A DNA stretch of 64,000 bases from UBA6049 sp965662345 (GTDB lineage: Bacteria; Bacteroidota; Bacteroidia; Flavobacteriales_G; Salibacteraceae). Location: the NCBI GenBank assembly GCA_965662345.1, contig CBFIHE010000005.1, forward strand, positions 62,001-126,000, in the 5' to 3' direction. The notes beneath the pieces were generated by a model that searched no databases, had not been told where the DNA came from, and worked only from the letters and a program-made list of their open reading frames with translations. Shown here piece by piece: positions 61,001-64,000 of the stretch. The position numbers and the translations under genes are program-made. Position 1 is the first letter of the stretch, and every line of letters starts with the position of its first letter.

Positions 61001-61481
61001 TTTCTATGTAGAAGCGCTGATTAATGGAGTTATTTACATTTACCGTAGCATTTCTATTAGCAATAGAATATCTAAACTCAATTTGACAGTTGGGGTTGGT
61101 GAGTGTGATTGTGTCTTTGTACGTAAATCTCAATAACCCTGGTAAAGTTCCACCATTACAAGTTGTACTGTTCAAACTTGAGGGACAAACCTGACTCACT
61201 TCTGTACCACCAGGGTTTTGCACCTCCATAGAAGCGTTAATAAATCCAAAACCGGGCAAACAAGTACCTTGAACACGCACAGTTTGATTGTTATCTAGGT
61301 TATTTATCGCACCTGCGTTACCAGCACAATCCGCAAAAAGATTCATTGTAATCTCATATTGCGTTCCGCCTAAATGTTCTACTGAAATATCTCCTCCAGA
61401 GACGTGTGTAGCATGCCCTGCAAAACTGACTGATAAAAGAAGAGTAATCAGGGATAAAAAACGAGTAACCAATGTATTCAT
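52005..61481 (-). CDS. Giant SprB-repeat surface protein with T9SS type B C-terminal domain
   Basis: This 3158-residue protein starts at the ATG 61479-61481 and has a signal peptide (LLLSVSFAGHATH). Residues 25-270 match the N-terminal domain common to giant Bacteroidota surface proteins (SGGDISVEHLGGTQYEITMN). Residues 270-400 hold Ig-like segments. Residues 410-2900 hold about 30 SprB repeats of about 76 residues with pattern CNGxCDG, GGTAPYSFxWS, LCxGTYxVTVTDxxGC. Two Ig-like domains and the gliding-motility-associated C-terminus follow (YPSGFSPNGDGANDTWQL, IYNRWGQLVFSS, GTYYYVIDLG), the type B sorting domain. Repeats have three or four cysteines, so disulfide-rich rods are expected. It is likely an adhesin or gliding filament, paired with the porP/sprF gene. 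Confidence 0.9.
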   Translation of the reverse strand: MNTLVTRFLSLITLLLSVSFAGHATHVSGGDISVEHLGGTQYEITMNLFADCAGNAGAINNLDNNQTVRVQGTCLPGFGFINASMEVQNPGGTEVSQVCPSSLNSTTCNGGTLPGLLRFTYKDTITLTNPNCQIEFRYSIANRNATVNVNNSINQRFYIETVLEYGTSGSSNSSPRFIFDPIAYGVPGQPLNISFGAFDSDGDSLKYSLVNAQSIGGFLGGTPSNMTYNTGYSATSPIQGVILDQFTGALVAQPTTTGNFIIVVKVEEFDATGNLIGEVLRDIQVVIVNSTNLFPVAPATFTNFSGYADSTNQTTVTAYPGMDFCLDLVFTDGNSLDSLTLATNLSTVLPGASLSVSGQNPLTVNVCWTATTGLPTNNTVIFNVSDSACPITGIASYSLNVVVPQCQNAFGVLRTEDVTCANNCDGRAFVKMFCGSGNYSYTWSGGPGFVVSGQGTDTVDVCPSSTPYQLVVNDIGNGTSWSQSFSILNPTQLIVTETITQEDCDPSQCVGSISLSSIGGTGTVTYNWSNGSTGPSIAGLCAGIYTVTAADANGCDTILTYEIIEPVPVTSSVFSTTDVLCAGDSTGEAVVVGSLASCGLSVGGCPGASELDTIGTATTTNAANAFPAIYGGSQSSARHQMLFTAAELTAAGLNAGPINSISFFVETQSFVTVYQNMQIKMGCTSSGNLSSGWESGLITVKNSFDHTTATGWNTHLLDNSYIWDGTSNIVIDVCFSNGGGFTNANTQTRFTTTTFISTRYSTTNNTGNPVCDNNGFAGTPSGFRPNVRFGHCEQPFTYAWSPAPAAGQASDTITGLPAGDYFVTITTADGCSDTDTVSISEPTPLLASITEDAGVTCGNPVAQLTASATGGAPGYSFAWSTGGNTATISGLPAGTYTVTVTDTNSCTDTAVYTITAPAPVVASINVDNGIVCNGDNTGGLTVTASGGTPGYTYSWNTGSTSTTINGLVAGTYTVTVTDIATCTATAQVTLADPPNLLVATGVISQISCNGICDGSAEALIIGGVAPYSVSWSNGETADTAVALCDGTTTVSVTDANGCLVTGTVTLTQPAALVASNTIDQQNDCNGDCDAKATVSATGGTAPYSFAWPSGATTAQDTSLCAGTYIVTVTDANLCSVLDTVVITEPVALLAGITVDQQISCNGANDGELTATGSGGTPGYSFNWSTGATSASITSLAPGTYTVSVTDNSGCTDTSQVTLIDPSALVASINVDTAINCNGDNSGVLTASALGGTPGYGFSWSTGALTPTINGLFSGTYTVTVTDTAGCTTTAQTTLTDPASLLVNTAILNTISCNGVCDGSAEVLITGGVSPYTIAWSNGETADTAVALCDGTTTVSVTDANGCLVTSTVTLTQPAALVASNTIDQQNACNGDCDAKATVSATGGTAPYSFAWPSGATTAQDTSLCAGTYIVTVTDSNLCSVLDTVVITEPLAILTSVTITDSISCNGICDGVAVASAVGGTAPYSFLWSTGSVIDTASSLCASTTYFVTITEGAGCSVVDSVEFTEPTALTVISTITQQVSCSSIGCDGEATAAVIGGTAPYSYLWSNGDTGVFADSVCAGQLTLVVTDANGCQVFDTLNLIPNSGFTATISGTTDESCFGASDGSATVSVNIPGTDYIYAWSPAPAAGQTTPTASGLSQGTYIVTVTDTNTSCVDTALATIGGPTQIVITTSVTQAVSCNGVCDGAITATATGGAAGYTFVWNGTLNGASQTGLCADTHIVQVTDGAGCVVIDTLILTEPSALTVAKSIVDASCSGGCTGEINLGITGGTPVYTVAWSNGSTGDTLTGLCQGTYIATITDANGCTITDTSIVNQPGNILTSITLNNGVSCSGVCDASVTATASNGVAPYTFTWSNGSTGATQFGLCAGSYVVTIADAAGCSVQDTIVINNPSPIVVNSSISQAILCGGSCTGEITVAASGGTAPFNISWSNGSTGSVQSGLCAGTYNITITDANGCSEIDTVQLTEPTPLVTSFTVGTASCGLCDGSISLTTTGGTAPYSYNWTTIIPSPGNVATVSNLCVGVYNVIVTDAGGCSDTLDIPVSSVGGITNANFATVNPSCSGVCDGGSTVANVGGVPPFSYAWSTGNPNDTLAGVTNLCGGIYYVTITDASGCAFIASDTLTEPVGPTNSIDTTFASCNGSCDATAIITNTLGSAPFTFAWSDGGTGTSRTGLCAGVYFVTTSDANGCTAIDTIAIGEPAPLVGSVGTTGASCFNTCDGTGTASAINGTAPYSFSWSSGESGPNAVALCVGVNTVTITDANGCFIVDTATVVGPSAILVNNVQVQDASCGLQDGSVTLAVSGGTGPYTYAWSNGTSANPLVNVGLGTYTVTITDAIGCSIVQSFNVSEVGGPSISTTATNESCSGACDGTATVTLPAGGPYSIQWSTNPNDTNATVSGLCAGNYVVTVTGTPTGCSTIDTVSVNSPTPIVISNVALTSPSCGGSNGAIDVTITGGTAPYSYNWNGLIGPNPNTGLSAGSYVLVVTDAAGCTVSDTIALQDVGNINVTFLVTNLTCGNICDGQAIALVPGPVTNYAFAWSTGVSSDTLSNVCTGSYTVTVTETSTGCQAIDTVQISGPAPILFSNVTVTDANCGVADGSISVSVTGGQPSYSYAWSNGQTGSTATNLLAGGYSVTVTDASGCSEQIAVPLGNTGAPSISTTATDADCDGSCTGTATVALPAGGPYSIVWSTGNPNDTNATVSGLCPGTYFVTVNDGSGCIAVDTAVVNQPPGLSLNLLTVDNTPCGTNCTGAITAIASGGARPYTYVWSVPSAGDSLINGLCGGTYTVTITSADGCSEVATVTLNDNPAFEVTVNQVVDATCTGISNGSIAVTTNGGATPYSFLWSGNGFTANTEDINNLLPGTYILQATDATGCVLTRTVQVGVVDTLLVSVSDTVLCANEDSLTLSAQVTGTAPFTFQWFDENGIPLGTEASQTLPVVPNDTLNYAVQVNSAAGCVASDTATVSTVRTPLVDAGPDTSIVIGESVTIGGSPTSDFGGSTYLWTPGNTLDDSTSANPEASPEVTTVYTVLVTNLLGCTNTQAMTVNVSTGFDYPSGFSPNGDGANDTWQLDFLSKYPDCRVDIYNRWGQLVFSSDGYAEAWDGTFEGEDLPVGTYYYVIDLGREDISDPITGPITIMR
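57136..57480 (-). repeat. Recently duplicated block, copy A (SprB repeats 10-11)
   Basis: This 345-base block is almost identical to 58048-58392, with an exact offset of 912 bases (four 76-codon repeats). The two copies differ by only a handful of bases, far less than other repeats in the array, which indicates recent duplication or gene conversion. Confidence 0.85.
58048..58392 (-). repeat. Recently duplicated block, copy B (SprB repeats 6-7)
   Basis: Partner of 57136-57480 with an offset of 912 bases. Both encode the stretch from ITEP backward to GETADTAVALCDGTTTVSV and SGATTAQDTSLCAGTYIVTV. Confidence 0.85.
59098..59708 (-). other. Domain of about 200 residues nested inside a SprB repeat
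   Basis: The SprB unit starting TTDVLCAGDSTGEAVVVGS is interrupted and resumes at FTYAWSPAPAAGQASDTITG. The intervening segment (ELDTIGTATTTNAANAFPA, SSARHQMLFTAAELTAAG, FVTVYQNMQIKMGCTSSG, SFDHTTATGWNTHLL) is a beta-sandwich type also found as a separate module in other T9SS proteins. The boundaries are approximate. Confidence 0.75.
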
Positions 61482-61539
61482 AAGCCGCAATCGGTTGTTA
61501 GGTTGTCCAAATTTTTCGGGTTAGCACCCTCTATAAACG

Positions 61540-61568
61540 CAAAGGAATTTTCATAGCTGCCTTTACAA
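61540..61568 (-). promoter_or_regulatory. Possible promoter of the SprB-repeat/porP operon
   Basis: On the minus strand TTG (61568-61566), 18 bases and TTCCTTTG (61547-61540), one mismatch from TAnnTTTG. It would give a leader of about 50 bases before the ATG at 61481. Confidence 0.35.
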
Positions 61569-61640
61569 GGCGTCTAATTTATGAATTATTTAACTCAAGT
61601 GTCGGATTTTCAACCGTATTCAGTAAAATATCAATAGAAT

Positions 61641-63716
61641 TTACCGAATATCTCCGCCATGAGGAAAATCATGCTCGTCTGGATTCACAAATGACAATAT
61701 TCCAGTTTCATCTTCTGCCATTAATATCATCCCTTCTGAAAGCACACCCCTAATTTTACGAGGAGCCAAATTCAGCAATATGCTCACTCTTTTACCTGGG
61801 AGTTCTTCTGGTGAATAATGTTGCGCAATACCAGATACTACGGTTCTTGTGAAGTTTCCTACCTGAACCGATATTTTTAACAGCTTGTCTGCTTTGGGCA
61901 CTCGCTCTGCGGCTACAATTTCACCAACGCGAATATCTAGCTTAGAGAACTCTTCAAACGATATTGTTTCTTTCACTGGATTACTTTTTTCAGTTGCAGA
62001 TTTAGCAGCGGCTTTTTCTTCAAGTTTCTTCACTTGTATTTCAATACTCTCATCTTCAACTTTTTTGAAAAGCAGCTCTGGTTTATGAACATGTTTTCCT
62101 GCTACTACAGGCGATTTCCAGTCTAAGACAAAACCAGGAACATCAAATTGAAGTGCTGCATTAATCTTGCTACATGTTTCTGGTAGGAATGGTTTGAGAT
62201 AATGACCAATTCTCGCGGCAACATCCAAAGCATTAAATAAAATGGTAGCAGCCCTCTCAGGATTGGTCTTTTGCACTTTCCAGGGTTCGGTATCTGCTAG
62301 ATATTTATTCCCCACCCTAGCAATTTGCATAGCTAACGTTAATGCATCTCTGTATTTATGCGCTAATAGCTTCTCCTCAATTAAACGCGGCAAAGCATCT
62401 AGCTCTTTCATCAACTTGTCGTCAACTTCTTCAGTAGCTGTTGGTTGTGGAATTTCTCCTTCATAGTATTTGTTAATCAATACAAATGCACGATTCACGA
62501 AGTTCCCTAAAATCGCAACTAGCTCGCTGTTCACGCGTGTTTGATAGTCTTTCCAAGTAAACTCACTGTCTTTGGTTTCTGGAGCAATGCTCGTTAGCAC
62601 GTATCTAAGTTCATCTACTCTCCCTGGGAAGTCTTCCATGTATTCATGCAACCAAACCGCCCATTCCCTAGAAGTACTGATTTTATCCCCTTCTAGATTC
62701 AAAAACTCATTAGCAGGCACATTAACAGGCAGGTTAAAGCCCACGTGTTCTTTGAGTAAAATTGGGAAAATGATACAATGGAAAACAATATTGTCTTTAG
62801 CTATAAAATGGGTGAGTTCTGTTTCTTCGTCTTGCCAGTACCTCTTCCAGTCATTCGCAGTATTGGCTGCCCATGCCTTGGTCGCAGAGATGTACCCTAT
62901 AGGTGCATCAAGCCATACGTAGAGCACTTTTCCTTCAGCTCCTTCAAGCGGAACCTGTACTCCCCAATCCAAATCTCTTGTCATGGCTCGCGGAGCTAAG
63001 CCACCGTCTATCCAACTTAAACACTGGCCAACCACTTGTTTTCTCCAGCGAGACGAATCGTGTTGAACAACACCATCTAATTTGCCTTCGGTTATCCACT
63101 CCTTTAGCCATGCCTCGTGATTTTGCATGGGTAAGTACCAATGTCTTGTTGATTTTAGAACGGGAGCTTTTCCAGATAAGGTTGATACAGGGTTAACCAA
63201 ATCTGTTGGACTAAGCGCTGAGCCACATTTCTCACACTGATCTCCGTAGGCATTCTCGTTGCCACATTTTGGACATGTACCTGTTATGTATCTATCTGCT
63301 AAAAATTGGTTGTGCTCCTCATCAAAATACTGTTCTGACTCAATAAGCTCAAAGGCACTTTTTTCATTCAATACGTTGAAAAAATCTTGAGCTGTTTCGT
63401 GGTGCAAAGATTCACTTGTGCGGTGATAAATACTAAAGTCTATACCAAAATCAGCAAATGCTTTCTTATTGATAGTGTGATACTTATCTACGATAGCCTG
63501 TGGAGTAATCCCTTCTTTTTTGGCGCGCATGGTAATTGCAGCACCATGCTCATCGGATCCGCAGATGAATACGACATCTTCTCCTTTCTGACGAAGAAAT
63601 CTCACGTAAATATCCGCAGGTAAATATGCCCCCGCTATGTGACCAATATGAAGCGGTCCGTTTGCATAGGGTAATGCTGCCGTAACCAAGTGTCTTTTAG
63701 CTCCCTCAGAACTCAT
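61641..63716 (-). CDS. metG: Methionyl-tRNA synthetase
   Basis: This 691-residue class I synthetase charges tRNA-Met. The start is the ATG at 63714-63716 (a TTG two codons earlier is possible). HIGH is PLHIGHIAGAY, the zinc knuckle is CPKCGNENAYGDQCEKCG, and the KMSKS loop reads GDKISTSREW. After the anticodon-binding domain (VNRAFVLINKYYEGEIPQ) there is a linker rich in Lys, Glu and Ala. A C-terminal Trbp111-like tRNA-binding domain follows (FSKLDIRVGEIVAAERVPKA, VSGIAQHYSPEELPGKRV). A TATTTTTG box lies 20 bases upstream. It is divergent from the LD-carboxypeptidase gene. Confidence 0.97.
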   Translation of the reverse strand: MSSEGAKRHLVTAALPYANGPLHIGHIAGAYLPADIYVRFLRQKGEDVVFICGSDEHGAAITMRAKKEGITPQAIVDKYHTINKKAFADFGIDFSIYHRTSESLHHETAQDFFNVLNEKSAFELIESEQYFDEEHNQFLADRYITGTCPKCGNENAYGDQCEKCGSALSPTDLVNPVSTLSGKAPVLKSTRHWYLPMQNHEAWLKEWITEGKLDGVVQHDSSRWRKQVVGQCLSWIDGGLAPRAMTRDLDWGVQVPLEGAEGKVLYVWLDAPIGYISATKAWAANTANDWKRYWQDEETELTHFIAKDNIVFHCIIFPILLKEHVGFNLPVNVPANEFLNLEGDKISTSREWAVWLHEYMEDFPGRVDELRYVLTSIAPETKDSEFTWKDYQTRVNSELVAILGNFVNRAFVLINKYYEGEIPQPTATEEVDDKLMKELDALPRLIEEKLLAHKYRDALTLAMQIARVGNKYLADTEPWKVQKTNPERAATILFNALDVAARIGHYLKPFLPETCSKINAALQFDVPGFVLDWKSPVVAGKHVHKPELLFKKVEDESIEIQVKKLEEKAAAKSATEKSNPVKETISFEEFSKLDIRVGEIVAAERVPKADKLLKISVQVGNFTRTVVSGIAQHYSPEELPGKRVSILLNLAPRKIRGVLSEGMILMAEDETGILSFVNPDEHDFPHGGDIR

Positions 63717-63736
63717 GCGCAATTGAAATTAATGCA

Positions 63737-63744
63737 CAAAAATA
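63737..63744 (-). promoter_or_regulatory. Candidate -7 box for metG
   Basis: TATTTTTG on the minus strand fits TAnnTTTG and lies 20 bases before the metG ATG. The -33 region is weak. Confidence 0.45.
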
Positions 63745-63869
63745 ACCAAGTAAACAGACCATAAACATCATGATTAGGCTAGTCTTGAAATGACCTTTTA
63801 ACAGGGTATTGTGCAGGAAATGAAAATTAGTTGATTAAGCACACAAAAAGGCGAATTATCTTCGAGGGT

Positions 63870-64000
63870 ATGCAACCTCAAAAACTTATTCAGGGAGATA
63901 TTGTGGCTATAGTTGCCCCTGCCAAGAAAATAGACAAAGCCTACATTAAACGAGCTAGCCGTTTTTTGGAGTCACACGGATTAACCGTAGTCTGCGGTGA
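63870..64000 (+). CDS. LD-carboxypeptidase (S66 family), N-terminal part only
   Basis: An ATG at 63870 opens a frame of 43 codons that runs off the right edge. The protein starts MQPQKLIQGDIVAIVAPAKK and continues YIKRASRFLESHGLTVVCG, the N-terminal motif of S66 muramoyltetrapeptide carboxypeptidases (LKPGDxIGIVAPA, then an LESxG helix). These enzymes remove the terminal D-Ala from recycled murein tetrapeptides in the cytoplasm. The catalytic Ser lies beyond the window. TATCTTCG at 63857-63864 is a one-mismatch -7 box, with TTG at 63831. Confidence 0.8.
   Translation, partial: MQPQKLIQGDIVAIVAPAKKIDKAYIKRASRFLESHGLTVVCG

Overview
The window looks like chromosomal DNA of a Bacteroidota bacterium, most likely a gliding or T9SS-bearing member of the Flavobacteriales. 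Four observations support this. It has an alternative complex III (actA-F) joined to an aa3-type oxidase. It has type IX secretion genes and substrates: sprA, a PorP/SprF protein, a giant SprB-repeat protein with a gliding-type C-terminus, and type A sorting tails. Candidate promoters repeatedly match the Bacteroidota -7 box TAnnTTTG. Shine-Dalgarno sequences are mostly absent. The genus cannot be fixed from the sequence. I see no IS element, prophage, CRISPR array or rRNA, and no stretch over 300 bases without a gene.

Layout. Positions 1-3760 (minus) hold cytochrome oxidase assembly and accessory genes: ctaB, two subunit III genes, subunit IV, an SCO-like protein and DUF420. Positions 3836-7718 (minus) hold deoC and two tandem outer-membrane barrel paralogues. 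Positions 7786-19706 (minus) hold maeB, ruvA, the very long sprA, gcvH, vanZ-like and tonB. A sirtuin (plus) and a small T9SS cargo (minus) follow. Positions 21388-26588 (plus) form a cell-envelope redox cluster: an Omp28-like T9SS cargo, a TlpA thioredoxin, a DUF6029 barrel and an Omp28-like lipoprotein. ruvB-queG (minus) and two small envelope genes follow. Positions 29680-41112 (minus) carry the respiratory operon actABCDEF-ctaC-ctaD. After a SPOR protein (plus) comes rimP-nusA-infB (minus), then a MORN-repeat protein, tRNA-Gln and a polysaccharide deacetylase. Positions 49101-50916 (minus) hold a tightly overlapping operon: an ArsR regulator, rhodanese, DUF6132, a DUF3365 haem protein and thioredoxin. 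The window ends with porP/sprF plus a 3158-residue SprB-repeat protein, metG, and the start of an LD-carboxypeptidase gene.

How the genes work together. The act-cox operon and the ctaB cluster together would supply a quinol-to-oxygen electron route with its own haem A and copper assembly factors, although the SCO-like protein has lost its canonical copper ligands. sprA, porP/sprF and the cargo proteins belong to secretion and surface display. Two clusters are the best candidates for under-described biology: the three-thioredoxin-fold plus DUF6029 cluster, and the ArsR-rhodanese-haem operon, whose regulator has cysteines placed like those of persulfide sensors.

Regulatory layer. About a dozen TAnnTTTG boxes can be placed, several only 5-10 bases before the start codon, so leaderless or nearly leaderless transcripts are likely. 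The rimP-nusA-infB promoter lies upstream of an intrinsic terminator hairpin, suggesting attenuation. The ctaD terminator is embedded in the signal-peptide codons of the next gene.
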